A stretch of DNA of 51,595 nucleotides, taken from Actinokineospora sp. NBRC 105648 (GTDB lineage Bacteria; Actinomycetota; Actinomycetes; Mycobacteriales; Pseudonocardiaceae). The stretch lies in NCBI RefSeq assembly GCF_030269645.1, contig NZ_BSTR01000055.1, forward strand, positions 1 to 51,595, written 5' to 3'. Shown here piece after piece: positions 23,682 through 32,903 of the stretch (within the stretch, counting starts at the first letter, position 1; each line of letters opens with the position of its first letter). The position numbers were made by a program, and so were the translations under genes. The notes under the pieces are model-generated. The model had not been told where the DNA came from and ran no database searches. It saw only the letters and a list, made by a program, of their open reading frames with translations.

Positions 23682-24737
23682 ATGCCGGGAGCGCCAGCGG
23701 CGGTCGTCGAGGGCGGTGCCCCCACCGGCAAGCTCGTCCGCCCGCGCGCCGGGGTCCGGTTCACCGGCCTGCTCGTCGCTTTGGTGGCGCTCGCCGGGGT
23801 CTGCGTGGCCAGCCTGTTGGTTGGCGCGCAGGACATCGACCCGCACACCGTCTGGCGGTTGCTCCTGCACGACGACGGCTCCGAGACCGCCTACATCGTC
23901 CGCGAGCTGCGCGTCCCGCGCACGCTCGTCGGTCTGCTGGTCGGTGCCGCCCTCGGTCTCGCGGGTGCGTTGATGCAGGCGCTCACCCGCAACCCGCTCG
24001 CCGACCCCGGTCTGCTCGGCGTGGAGATCGGCGCATCGACGGCGGTGGTCCTGGCCATCTCGCTCCTCGGCGTCACCGCGCCCGCGGGCTACGTGTGGTT
24101 CGCCCTGGCCGGTGCCGGGGCCACGTCGGTGTTCGTCTACGTCCTCGGTGCCGCAGGGCGCGCGGCCACGCCCGAGCGGATGGTCCTCGCCGGTGCGGCG
24201 ATCACCGCGGCGCTCGGCGCGCTGGTCGGCACCGTCCTGGTGCTCGACGCGCAGACCTTCGACCAGTTCCGGTTCTGGGTGATCGGCTCCCTCGCGGGCC
24301 GGGGCATGGACGTCTTCTGGCAGGTCAGCCCGTTCATCGCGGTCGGGTTGGGGATCGCGCTGCTGCTCGGCCGGCCGCTCAACGCACTGGCCCTCGGCGA
24401 CGAGGCGGGCCGCGCCCTGGGCGCCCGGATCGGCGAGACGCGGCTGGTCGGGGCGCTCGCGGTGACCCTGCTCAGCGGCGCCGCCACCGCGGCGGTCGGG
24501 CCGGTGGGGTTCGTCGGTCTGACCGTGCCGCACGTCGCCCGGGCGATCACCGGACCGGACCACCGCTGGGTCCTGCCGTACTCCGCGGTGTTGGCGCCGA
24601 TCCTGGTGCTCGGCGCCGACGTCGTCGGCCGGGTCGTCGGCTCGCCGGGGGAGCTGCAGGTCGGCATCGTGATGGTGCTGATCGGCGGGCCGGTGTTCAT
24701 CGTGCTGTGCCGCCGCCGTCGGATCGCGCAGCTGTGA
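23682..24737 (+). CDS. FecCD-family siderophore ABC permease, first subunit
   Basis: 351 residues with about nine or ten membrane segments. The RELRVPRTLVGLLVGAALGL motif and MQALTRNPLADPGLLGVEIG are diagnostic of FecCD permeases, as is GPVGFVGLTVPHVAR near the ATPase contact loop. It forms the inner-membrane channel with the next gene. ATG 23682 is preceded by GAGGGGA. The stop overlaps the next GTG as GTGA. Confidence 0.94.
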   Translation: MPGAPAAVVEGGAPTGKLVRPRAGVRFTGLLVALVALAGVCVASLLVGAQDIDPHTVWRLLLHDDGSETAYIVRELRVPRTLVGLLVGAALGLAGALMQALTRNPLADPGLLGVEIGASTAVVLAISLLGVTAPAGYVWFALAGAGATSVFVYVLGAAGRAATPERMVLAGAAITAALGALVGTVLVLDAQTFDQFRFWVIGSLAGRGMDVFWQVSPFIAVGLGIALLLGRPLNALALGDEAGRALGARIGETRLVGALAVTLLSGAATAAVGPVGFVGLTVPHVARAITGPDHRWVLPYSAVLAPILVLGADVVGRVVGSPGELQVGIVMVLIGGPVFIVLCRRRRIAQL

Positions 24738-25798
24738 CCACCGAGCCGCCGCGGGCGGTCCCGTTCACCGGCTGGGTGCTGCGCACCCGCTCCGGCGCCG
24801 TCTCGCTGCGGCTGCACCCGCGCGTGCTGCTGGTGGGGCTCGCGCTCGTCGCGGGAGTTCTGGTCGTCTCCGCCCTGACCCTGACCACCGGCGACTACCC
24901 CGCGCCGCTCCCGGACGTCGTGCGCACCCTGTTCGGCGACGGCCCGCCCGGTCTGGAGCTGGTGATGAACCGGTTCCGGGTGCCCCGGCTGCTGCTGGCC
25001 CTCGGCGTCGGCGCCGCCCTCGGCGCGGCGGGCACGATCTTCCAGAGCGTCTCCCGCAACCCGCTGGGCAGTCCCGACGTCATCGGCTTCACCACCGGCT
25101 CGGCCACCGGCGCGATCCTGGTGCTGCTCGTCTACCAGGACGCCTCGGTCGGCGTAGCCACCGGTGCCCTGGTGGGCGGCCTGGTCGCCGCCGTGCTCGT
25201 CTACCTGCTCGCCTACCGGCGCGGCGTGCAGGGGTTCCGGCTGATCCTGGTCGGCATCGGCGTCAGCTCGATTCTGGCCGCGGTCAACACCTACCTGCTC
25301 AGCCGCGCCTCGATGCAGGACGCCCGCAACGCCCAGCTGTGGCTGCTGGGCAGCCTCAACGGCCGCGGCTGGCCGCAGGTCACTCCACTGTGGACGGCGC
25401 TGGCCGTGCTGCTGCCGGTCGCGCTGGCGCTGGGCGGGCGGATGGCCATGCTGGAGATGGGCGACGACGCCGCCCGCGCCCGCGGTGTGCCCGCCGAGAA
25501 GAGCAGGCTGATGCTGGTGCTCACCGGCGTCGCGCTTACCGGCGTGGCGACCGCGGCCGCCGGGCCGATCGCCTTCATCGCCCTCGCCGCCCCGCAGGTG
25601 GCCCGCAGGCTGGTCCGCTCGGCGGGCCCGAGCGTGCTGCTCGCCGCCCTCACCGGCGCCCTGCTGCTCGCCGCCGCCGACCTGGCGGGCCAGCGGCTCT
25701 TCGGCCCCGTCCAGCTGCCGGTCGGCCTGACCTCCGGCGCGGTCGGCGGGGTGTACCTGATGTGGTTGCTGACCAGGCAGTGGCGGGAGACGCGATGA
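24734..25798 (+). CDS. FecCD-family siderophore ABC permease, second subunit
   Basis: 354 residues, also of the FecCD fold: FRVPRLLLALGVGAALGAAG, FQSVSRNPLGSPDVIGFTTG, and GPIAFIALAAPQVAR. It pairs with the preceding subunit as in FepD/FepG. Its first codon overlaps the preceding stop and its stop overlaps the ATPase start (ATGA), so the three genes are translationally coupled. Confidence 0.94.
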   Translation: MTTEPPRAVPFTGWVLRTRSGAVSLRLHPRVLLVGLALVAGVLVVSALTLTTGDYPAPLPDVVRTLFGDGPPGLELVMNRFRVPRLLLALGVGAALGAAGTIFQSVSRNPLGSPDVIGFTTGSATGAILVLLVYQDASVGVATGALVGGLVAAVLVYLLAYRRGVQGFRLILVGIGVSSILAAVNTYLLSRASMQDARNAQLWLLGSLNGRGWPQVTPLWTALAVLLPVALALGGRMAMLEMGDDAARARGVPAEKSRLMLVLTGVALTGVATAAAGPIAFIALAAPQVARRLVRSAGPSVLLAALTGALLLAAADLAGQRLFGPVQLPVGLTSGAVGGVYLMWLLTRQWRETR

Positions 25799-26592
25799 CC
25801 GGGGACCGACTGCGCGCGGACGGCCTGACCCTCGGCTACGACGACCGGGTCGTGGCCCGGGACCTGAGCCTGACCATCCCGGACGGCTCGTTCACCGTGA
25901 TCGTCGGGCCCAACGCGTGCGGGAAGTCCACCCTGCTCAAGGCCCTGGCCCGGATGGTCAAGCCGCGGGCGGGCACCGTCCACCTCGACGGCGCGCCGAT
26001 CGGCTCCTACTCCACCAGGGAGATCGCCCGCAGGCTCGGCCTGCTGCCGCAGTCGTCGATCGCGCCCCCGGGCATCACCGTCGGCGACTTGGTCGCCCGC
26101 GGCCGCTACCCCCACCGGCGCCTGCTGCGCCAGTGGTCCACGGCCGACGAGCGGGCCGTGGTCGAGGCCATGCGCGGCACCGGGGTCGACGCCTTGGCGG
26201 CTCGACCGGTCGACGAGCTCTCCGGCGGGCAGCGCCAGCGGGTCTGGCTGGCGATGGTGCTGGCCCAGCAGACCTCGGTGCTGCTGCTGGACGAGCCCAC
26301 CACCTTCCTCGACATCGCCCACCAGGTCGAGGTGCTCGACCTGTGCGCCGACCTGCACGAACAGGGCAACACCCTGGTGCTGGTGCTGCACGACCTGAAC
26401 CAGGCCTGCCGCTACGCCACCCACCTGGTGGTCATGAGCGCGGGCGCGGTGGTCGCCCAGGGCGACCCGGCCGAGATCGTCACCCCCGACCTGCTCGCCG
26501 ACGTCTTCGGCCTCCCCTGCCGGGTGATCGAGGACCCGGAGACCAACACCCCGCTCGTGGTCCCGCTCGCCCGCACCGCCGTGCCCACCTGA
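25795..26592 (+). CDS. Iron-siderophore ABC transporter ATPase
   Basis: 265 residues with Walker A GPNACGKST (38-46), signature LSGGQRQR (142-149), Walker B LLLDEPT (163-169), and the switch His in LVLHDLNQA. It is of the FepC/FhuC type. The start overlaps the permease stop by four bases. No siderophore biosynthesis genes are in the window, so the system may import a xenosiderophore. Confidence 0.95.
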   Translation: MTGDRLRADGLTLGYDDRVVARDLSLTIPDGSFTVIVGPNACGKSTLLKALARMVKPRAGTVHLDGAPIGSYSTREIARRLGLLPQSSIAPPGITVGDLVARGRYPHRRLLRQWSTADERAVVEAMRGTGVDALAARPVDELSGGQRQRVWLAMVLAQQTSVLLLDEPTTFLDIAHQVEVLDLCADLHEQGNTLVLVLHDLNQACRYATHLVVMSAGAVVAQGDPAEIVTPDLLADVFGLPCRVIEDPETNTPLVVPLARTAVPT

Positions 26593-26688
26593 CCGCACTC
26601 GGGTCGAGGGACACGACACACCGGGCGGGAGGTTTGTCCCGGTCGCCCCGGAGGCACCCCGGGAAGACCTCGATCCCAGGGAGACACC

Positions 26689-27132
26689 ATGGTGGACGTC
26701 AAGCGCACCTTCACGGTCGACCGGCCCGCCGACGCGGTCCTCGACTACCTCCGCGACTTCTCCCGCACCGAGGAGTGGGACCCGGGCACCGTCTCCTGCG
26801 AGCGCCTCGACGGCGGCCCCGTCCAGGTCGGCTCGCGGTGGCGCAACGTCTCGAAGTTCCTCGGCTCGGAGACCGAGCTGACCTACCGGCTCACCGTCGC
26901 CGAGCCCGGCCACCTGCGCTTCGTCGGCGAGAACGACACCGCCACGGCCACCGACGACATCACCGTGCGACCGGCCGACCAGCCGGGCCGCAGCTCGGTG
27001 ACCTACCACGCGCACATCGACTTCCACGGTGCCGCCAAGCTGGCCACACCGATCGCCAAGATCGCGTTCGAGAAGCTCGCGGGTGAGACCGAGGAGAGCC
27101 TGACCAAGATCTTCGCAACCCCGGTCGCCTGA
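26689..27132 (+). CDS. SRPBCC-family protein (polyketide cyclase/START-like fold)
   Basis: 147 residues. Typical features: DRPADAVLDYLRDFSRTEEW, GSRWRNVSKFLG, and a long C-terminal helix (LATPIAKIAFEKLAGETEES). The fold binds hydrophobic ligands; the role is unknown. ATG at 26689 is preceded by AGGGAGA. The gene stands alone after the ABC genes (96-base gap). Confidence 0.85.
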   Translation: MVDVKRTFTVDRPADAVLDYLRDFSRTEEWDPGTVSCERLDGGPVQVGSRWRNVSKFLGSETELTYRLTVAEPGHLRFVGENDTATATDDITVRPADQPGRSSVTYHAHIDFHGAAKLATPIAKIAFEKLAGETEESLTKIFATPVA

Positions 27133-27285
27133 GCGATCCGGCGCCGCCGCCCACCACCTGAACTGCTGGACGCACGTGGACGGCACCGGTTCGGATGGAC
27201 CGGGCTGACCACGACTGTCCTCTTCGGAAGGCCAGGGTGGTCGGCGTGGTGCAACGGGAGTGCGGGCCTGTCCCGTCCTCCCGGT

Positions 27286-28029
27286 GTGCGGATCCTGTGG
27301 TTGTCAGCTCTCGTCCTGCTCGCCGGGTGTGCCTCGCCACCGGCGGCACCACCTGTGTCTTCGGCACCGCCTGTCTCGTCTGCACCACCCGTGTCCCCAA
27401 CGCCACCGGCGGACGGCCTCGTCCTACGAGTCGACGAGATCCCAGGGGGCGTGGGGATCCCGGGCAGGCTGAGCCTCCCGCGCTTCGCGCTCTACGGCGA
27501 CGGCACCCTGATAGTCCCGGCCGACACCGACGGCGCCATCCCCACGGCCCAAGTCCGTCATCTGACGAAGGCCGCTGTCACCGGCCTCCGCGAACGCGCC
27601 CGCGCGGCAGGTCTGGACACCGCGCGTTCGTACCCGTCGCAGATGCCCGACGCGCCGGTGTTGGTTGTGACCTTCGGTCAGGCGCGCACCAGGATCACCG
27701 ACCCGGAGAGGTCGGAGGTCGCCCGCGCGGTCACCGTCGACCTGGACGCCTTGGAGGTCACCGGCCCGCCGACCCCGTACTCGCCCACGACGTTCGCCGT
27801 CAACGCCTCGCCCACGTCCACCGACTCGGCCAAGGTGCGGCCCTGGCCGCTCGACCCGCTCGACTCCGGCACGCCGCTGGACATGGGCCTGTGCACCACC
27901 TACCCCACCGCGCGCCTGCTCCCGGTGGCGGGCCCCGCCGGCCTGTGGACCGACCGCGGCACGACCTACCGCGTCTTCATCCGCCCCCTGCTGCCCGGCG
28001 AACCCGATTGCGCCGCCCTGTCCCGCTGA
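27286..28029 (+). CDS. Secreted lipoprotein, unknown function
   Basis: 247 residues from GTG 27286. The signal MRILWLSALVLLAGC ends in a lipobox Cys at 15. It is followed by a low-complexity Ser/Pro linker (repeats of SSAPPVS) and a mostly beta-looking domain with no family I recognise. No clear ribosome-binding site precedes the GTG, so the message may be leaderless. Confidence 0.75.
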   Translation: MRILWLSALVLLAGCASPPAAPPVSSAPPVSSAPPVSPTPPADGLVLRVDEIPGGVGIPGRLSLPRFALYGDGTLIVPADTDGAIPTAQVRHLTKAAVTGLRERARAAGLDTARSYPSQMPDAPVLVVTFGQARTRITDPERSEVARAVTVDLDALEVTGPPTPYSPTTFAVNASPTSTDSAKVRPWPLDPLDSGTPLDMGLCTTYPTARLLPVAGPAGLWTDRGTTYRVFIRPLLPGEPDCAALSR

Positions 28030-28190
28030 CCGATCGCCTGTTCCGCTTCTCGCCGCGCGGCCTGGTGTCGTGGGCCGACCTGGTGTCCGTCTGCCCGCCC
28101 CTCGGTGTGCGGTCGGCCATTCCGCGAACACGCCGAGCTTGATCGTCTAGCTTGGTGCCCGGGATGTCGGGCTCGGGGTGAGGGGATTCG

Positions 28191-29129
28191 ATGGGCAACA
28201 GGGGTGCGTGGGGAACGGCCGTCGGCGTGCTGGCGACGGTGGTGCTGGCGGCGGGCTGCGAGAGCTCCGGCACGGCGAGTCCGGTGACGTCCAAGGCGAC
28301 CACGACCACCACCACGACACCCGTGAGCCTGCCGCCGGGGGAGTACCAGGTCCTGTTGGACGAGGCCGACCGGGTGATCGCCGCGGTCGCCGACCGGTTC
28401 GCCGGCACCCTGGCGCTGACCGACTACACCGCGCTCACCAAGGAGTTCCGCGACGTCCTGGAGGCGCAGGCGACCGTGCTCGACAAGCAGGTGCCGCCGT
28501 CGGCGGTGGGGGAGCAGCACCGGGAGGTCGTGAAGGGGCTGCGGGTCGCCTCCGAGTACGCGACGTCGGTGACCTTCTCCGGCTCGCCGACCGACTCGTG
28601 CGGACTGCCGACCCGGGTGACCCCGGTGCAGCTCGACGGCCTGCGGCTGAGCACGATGGAGACCAGCAAGCTCAAGACCAGGGCTGCCGCCCTCACCGGC
28701 AAGGGCTACAAGTTCGGCTCGTTCGTGGCCCTCGTCGAGCGCCCGCTGGCGCTGCCCGCCGAGCAGAGCAGGCGTGCGGGCAACGGCGAAATGGTGCTGC
28801 GCAACGGTCCGCGCGGCCGCGGCGTCCTCAAGGTGATCAACAGCGACGAGAGCGACGTCGCGGTCGCGGTCATGACCGGGACCCCACCCACCCCGCAGTC
28901 CATGGTCTACGTCCGCGCGGGCGCCACCGCCCGCGTCACCGGCGTCGGCGGCGGCTACGAGGTCTTCTTCAAGACCGGCGCCGACTGGGACCCGGCCGCT
29001 CGCGGGTTCACCCGCGACTGCGCCTTCCAGAAGTTCGACCAGCCCTTCGGCGCCAACGAGAGCTGGGAGATCACCCTGAAGAAGCGCGTGGGCGGCAACG
29101 CCAGCACCAGTGCCGCACCGAACTTCTGA
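28191..29129 (+). CDS. Secreted lipoprotein, unknown function
   Basis: 312 residues. The lipobox is LAAGC with Cys23, followed by a Thr-rich linker (KATTTTTTTP). The mature domain contains one DSCG segment and a C-terminal beta-rich part (VLKVINSDESDVAVAVM, then TGVGGGYEVFFKTG) resembling secreted domains that present basic patches. ATG 28191 has GAGGGGA upstream. It is not related in sequence to the lipoprotein before it. Confidence 0.8.
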   Translation: MGNRGAWGTAVGVLATVVLAAGCESSGTASPVTSKATTTTTTTPVSLPPGEYQVLLDEADRVIAAVADRFAGTLALTDYTALTKEFRDVLEAQATVLDKQVPPSAVGEQHREVVKGLRVASEYATSVTFSGSPTDSCGLPTRVTPVQLDGLRLSTMETSKLKTRAAALTGKGYKFGSFVALVERPLALPAEQSRRAGNGEMVLRNGPRGRGVLKVINSDESDVAVAVMTGTPPTPQSMVYVRAGATARVTGVGGGYEVFFKTGADWDPAARGFTRDCAFQKFDQPFGANESWEITLKKRVGGNASTSAAPNF

Positions 29130-29287
29130 CAGTCCCAAGAGGACTTCAGGCGCCCCGAGGTGGACTCCGGAGCCTCTGGACCGCCGCGACGGGCAGCCGG
29201 TCTGCCCGCGCGTTGCCCCTTTCGGCCTGTGCCACTCACCTGCACCCCGTTAAACCTGGAGTCGCCCAAGCCAGTGCGAGGAGCGGC

Positions 29288-31069
29288 ATGCACGCACACG
29301 ATGAAAAGCGCGACGACAAGGCAGGCGGTCAGGCCAAGAAGGCCCCGGTGGTCGGCCGGGTCGAGGCGTCCGCCTCGCTGGTCGCGCTGCAGAAGATGAT
29401 CGGGAACGCCGCCCTGGGCCAGTTGCTCGAGCCCGGCGACCAGGACCTCGACGTCCAGCGTTCGCTGGTGCACCAGGTCTTGCGCACCCCCGGCCGTCCG
29501 CTGGACGAACCCGTGCGCGCCGACATGGAGGCCAGGCTCGGCGCGGACTTCTCCGACGTGCGCGTGCACACCGACCGCACCGCGCACGAGTCCGCGGCGT
29601 CGGTGGACGCCGAGGCCTTCACCTCGCGGGAGCACATCGTCTTCCGGCAGGGCAACTTCGACACCTCGTCCGCGGCGGGCAAGCGGATGCTCGCCCACGA
29701 GCTGACCCACGTGGTGCAGCAGCGCTCCGGCCCGGTCGCGGGCACCGACACCGGTGGCGGGCTCTCGGTCAGCGACCCGTCGGACCGGTTCGAGCGCGAG
29801 GCGGAGCACGTGGCCGAGCAGGCCATGCACGGGCCGGTCGACGCGCACGCCGTCGGGGGCGCGCCCGACGTCATCGCGCGGATGATGACCGTCGGGGCGT
29901 TCAAGCAGCGCACCAAGGGGTTCCGCCGGGGCAACAAGATCGAGGCGGTCGAGGCCGCGCTGGTGGCCTACCATGCGCTGCCGTTGGCGAACTACGTCGG
30001 CAGGCGCGCGCAGCTGGAGGTGGTGCGGCAGGCCGCCGACGGCTACCTGCAGAACTCCGACACCAAGAAGCACCAGGCCGCCGTCGACGACCTGGTCAAC
30101 GAGAGCCACGACGAGACCAACGCCATCCGGCTGAACGCCGTCATCCAGGAGACCCGGCAGCGTGCCGCCGCCCACCAGGACATCTATCAGGCGGTGATCG
30201 CCGCCGACGGGGCGGCGGACGACACGAACAAGGTGCGCCTGCTGATGCGGGCCCAGGACCTGATCGTGCACCAGAGCGACCTGAACAACACCGGTGGCGA
30301 GGGCGACCTGGCGTTCCTCAACACCAAGATCGGCGAGTGGATGACCCTGGTCGCCTCGACCATGGACGCCCCCACGCTGCGGCTGGTGATCGCCGACGAC
30401 CTGGCGACCCTGACCCGGCTGAGCACCGACCAGAGCGTCCCCGCCGTCACCCGGCGGATCCTGGTCGACGTGCTGGCGCACCAGGACATCACCGAGTACC
30501 AGACCGGCCAGCCCGGCACCCGGCTGTCCAACCCGGGCGCGGACAAGAAGTACACCCTGCGCAACCCGGTCAACCAGCCGCACGGCTCCACCGAGCGGCT
30601 CGGGTCGCTCGCCCACGAGATGACCCACGTGGACGCGGGCGAGACCTACGACAACACCGAGATCCTGCTGCTGTTGCGGCCCGGCCTGCCCGACGACGCC
30701 ATCAAGGCGCTGACCGACCGGCGGCGGGACTCGATCACCCACCTGCGCACCCTGCTGGCCGCGCACCAGGGCTTCTCCGGCAACCAGGAGCAGCTGTTCA
30801 GCGGCAAGCTGGACTACACCATGCGCGGCAAGCTCGAGGGCTACGCCATGAGCTTCCGCAACGCCGGGAAGATCGACGAGGCCACCTTCGACCACCTGCT
30901 GCACCTCGCCGAGCTGACCAAGCCGAACAGCGGGCTGCTGGTGGAGTACGACACGGTCCTGAACCAGCTGCTGGTCTACCTGCACCAGTGGGGGGTCGAC
31001 CCGCGGTCCCCGCTCTACGTCGAGGTCCTGCGCCTGGCCGACCAGCAGCGGCAGGAACGCCACCCCTGA
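29288..31069 (+). CDS. DUF4157 protein with two HExxH motifs (eCIS-effector-like)
   Basis: 593 residues. Residues 70-180 form a DUF4157 domain: LGADFSDVRVHTD, AFTSREHIVFRQG, LAHELTHVVQQ (HExxH 137-141), and FEREAEHVAEQAM. In other bacteria this domain marks cargo of extracellular contractile injection systems and acts as a release peptidase. The remaining ~400 residues are mostly helical and hold a second zincin motif, LAHEMTHVDAGETYDN (HExxH 443-447), likely a separate metalloprotease or toxin domain. No eCIS structural genes are in the window. There is no signal peptide. ATG 29288 follows AGGAGCGG. Confidence 0.88.
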   Translation: MHAHDEKRDDKAGGQAKKAPVVGRVEASASLVALQKMIGNAALGQLLEPGDQDLDVQRSLVHQVLRTPGRPLDEPVRADMEARLGADFSDVRVHTDRTAHESAASVDAEAFTSREHIVFRQGNFDTSSAAGKRMLAHELTHVVQQRSGPVAGTDTGGGLSVSDPSDRFEREAEHVAEQAMHGPVDAHAVGGAPDVIARMMTVGAFKQRTKGFRRGNKIEAVEAALVAYHALPLANYVGRRAQLEVVRQAADGYLQNSDTKKHQAAVDDLVNESHDETNAIRLNAVIQETRQRAAAHQDIYQAVIAADGAADDTNKVRLLMRAQDLIVHQSDLNNTGGEGDLAFLNTKIGEWMTLVASTMDAPTLRLVIADDLATLTRLSTDQSVPAVTRRILVDVLAHQDITEYQTGQPGTRLSNPGADKKYTLRNPVNQPHGSTERLGSLAHEMTHVDAGETYDNTEILLLLRPGLPDDAIKALTDRRRDSITHLRTLLAAHQGFSGNQEQLFSGKLDYTMRGKLEGYAMSFRNAGKIDEATFDHLLHLAELTKPNSGLLVEYDTVLNQLLVYLHQWGVDPRSPLYVEVLRLADQQRQERHP

Positions 31070-31092
31070 GTACCCCGGCGCACAATGCGGGG

Positions 31093-31602
31093 GTGCGACG
31101 ACTGGAACCCGATCGAGCGGCGCGGCTGCGAGCCGCCGAGCTGACCTACCCCGAGGTGGGCCGCACTACCGGAGACCTGCCGCCGGGCTACCGGATCACC
31201 CACCGCGTCGTCCGGTTGCCCACCACCGTGGACTTCGACCGGGCAGCGCGCGACCTCTTCGCCTGGCGGGTGCAGCTCCGCGCGGGGCTCCAGGTCACCG
31301 CCTCCGACGAGATCGTCGTGGCCGGTGCCGTGGTCGAGTTGGGGATCGGTCCGCTCACGGCGCCCTGCCGGGTGGTCCACGTGGTCGACGAGCCGCGCAG
31401 GCGGGGCTTCGCCTACGGCACCCTGCCCGGCCACCCGGAGTGCGGTGAGGAGGCGTTCCTACTCGACCACCGAGACGACGGGATCACCTTCACCATCCTT
31501 GCCTTCTCCCGCCCCGCGACGGCGCTGGCCAGGCTCGCCGGTCCCGTCGGCCACTGGCTGCAGGACGTCGTGACCGGGCGTTATGTGCGCGCGCTCACCT
31601 GA
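31093..31602 (+). CDS. DUF1990 family protein
   Basis: 169 residues from GTG 31093. The start EPDRAARLRAAELTYPEVG, the middle GIGPLTAPCRVVHVVDEPRR, and GFAYGTLPGHPECGEEAFLL are DUF1990 signatures. The family has a SRPBCC-like beta barrel and no fixed function. It follows the DUF4157 gene by 23 bases and may share its transcript. The ribosome-binding site is weak. Confidence 0.85.
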   Translation: MRRLEPDRAARLRAAELTYPEVGRTTGDLPPGYRITHRVVRLPTTVDFDRAARDLFAWRVQLRAGLQVTASDEIVVAGAVVELGIGPLTAPCRVVHVVDEPRRRGFAYGTLPGHPECGEEAFLLDHRDDGITFTILAFSRPATALARLAGPVGHWLQDVVTGRYVRALT

Positions 31603-31658
31603 CCGGATCCCGGGAACCGGCTTGACGGGGCAGCGGGTGGCACCCGGAGGATGACCGG

Positions 31659-32855
31659 GTGACTGAACCGATCACGTTGGCCGCCCGGGTGCGCCGCAGA
31701 CCGCTGGTCCCGCTGGCCTCGACCAGCGTCGCGGTCGGGGTGGCCACCTCGTTGGCGGTCCCGTTCCTGTCGCTGTTCCTCACCCGCGAGGTCGGCGCCG
31801 ACCCGGTGGCGCTGGGCGGTTTCCTGCTCGCCGGGCCGGTCGCCGGCGTCGTGCTGAGCACCCTGGTCGGGCGGCTGTCCGACACCCGGGCGATCCGCCG
31901 GACGCTGCTCGTGGTCGGCGGCGTGGCCGGGGCCTGCGGGTACGCGCTCTACGCCGTGGTCCGCGACTACTGGCTGCTGCTCGCGGTGTCGACCACGCTG
32001 GTGGCGATCACCTTCGCCCTGATGCCCCAGGTGTTCGCCTACGCCCGGCAGGTCGTGCAGGACTCCGGCTCGGCGCGGGCGCCACTGGTGATCAGCAGCC
32101 TGCGCACGCTCGTCTCGGTGTCCTGGGTGGTCGGTCCGCCGCTGGCCGCGCTGCTGGTCGCCACCTCCGGCTTCGGCGGTCTGTTCGGCACGGTCGCGCT
32201 CTGCTACGCCCTGGTCGCGGTGCTCGCTGTCCTGCTCCCGGACCCCGCCACGGGCCCGGCGCGCCCACCGGTCGAACGGCCGGGCAGGCCGCCTGCCCGG
32301 CTCTTGGTCGCCGTGCCCGCGTTCGTGCTCGTCCAGGCGGCGGGATCGCTCGGGGTGACCACGCTCCCGCTGTTCGTCACCGAGGAACTGCACGGCACCG
32401 CGGGCGACGCGGGCCTGGTCCTGGGCTTGTGCGCGGCGCTGGAGATCCCGCTGATGATCGGCCTGGGCGTGCTGGCCGTGCGCGGCAACCAGCACCGACT
32501 GGTGGTCGGCGGCACCGCCGTGGCCCTCGGCTACCACGCGGCGATGTCGGCGGCGACGAGCGTGTGGCAGGTGGCGGCCGCCCAGGTGCTCAACGCCGTC
32601 GTGATCGCCGCAGTGATGGGCGTCGGGATCTCCTACTTCCAGTCGCTGGCGCCGGACCGGCCCGGCATGGCCACCACGCTGTTCACCAACACCGCCGTGG
32701 CCGGGACGATGATCTCCGGCCCACTCCTCGGCGTCGCCGTCGAAACCGGCTACCGCACCGCCTACCTGATGAGCCTGGCGATGGCCGCGCTCGGCCTGGT
32801 GCTGCTGCTCGCCGGCCTGCGGGGCACCCGTCGCGACCCGGGCGTGATCGGCTAG
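31659..32855 (+). CDS. MFS transporter, SetA-like sugar efflux type
   Basis: 398 residues with twelve predicted membrane segments. The A-loop motif GRLSDTRAIRR between segments 2 and 3 and VSWVVGPPLAALL in the first half resemble the sugar-efflux (SetA) branch. ELHGTAGDAGLVLGL opens the second half. GTG 31659 lies behind GGAGG. With the GntR and dehydratase genes downstream it suggests sugar-related export, but the substrate is unknown. Confidence 0.85.
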   Translation: MTEPITLAARVRRRPLVPLASTSVAVGVATSLAVPFLSLFLTREVGADPVALGGFLLAGPVAGVVLSTLVGRLSDTRAIRRTLLVVGGVAGACGYALYAVVRDYWLLLAVSTTLVAITFALMPQVFAYARQVVQDSGSARAPLVISSLRTLVSVSWVVGPPLAALLVATSGFGGLFGTVALCYALVAVLAVLLPDPATGPARPPVERPGRPPARLLVAVPAFVLVQAAGSLGVTTLPLFVTEELHGTAGDAGLVLGLCAALEIPLMIGLGVLAVRGNQHRLVVGGTAVALGYHAAMSAATSVWQVAAAQVLNAVVIAAVMGVGISYFQSLAPDRPGMATTLFTNTAVAGTMISGPLLGVAVETGYRTAYLMSLAMAALGLVLLLAGLRGTRRDPGVIG

Positions 32856-32886
32856 CCCGGCGCTCGTCCCGGCCTTGATCATGCAC

Positions 32887-32899
32887 CTGTATGATACAG
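32887..32899. promoter_or_regulatory. Operator-like palindrome over the GntR promoter
   Basis: CTGTATGATACAG is a perfect 13-base palindrome (6-bp arms, one centre base) ending five bases before the GntR ATG. It overlaps TATGAT, a good -10 box. The layout suggests direct autoregulation and a leaderless transcript. Confidence 0.6.
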
Positions 32900-32903
32900 A
32901 TCT

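Noticed and set aside
25291..27186. Long minus-strand frame opposite the permease/ATPase genes
   Set aside because: Shadow of three coupled transporter genes with full family motifs on the plus strand.
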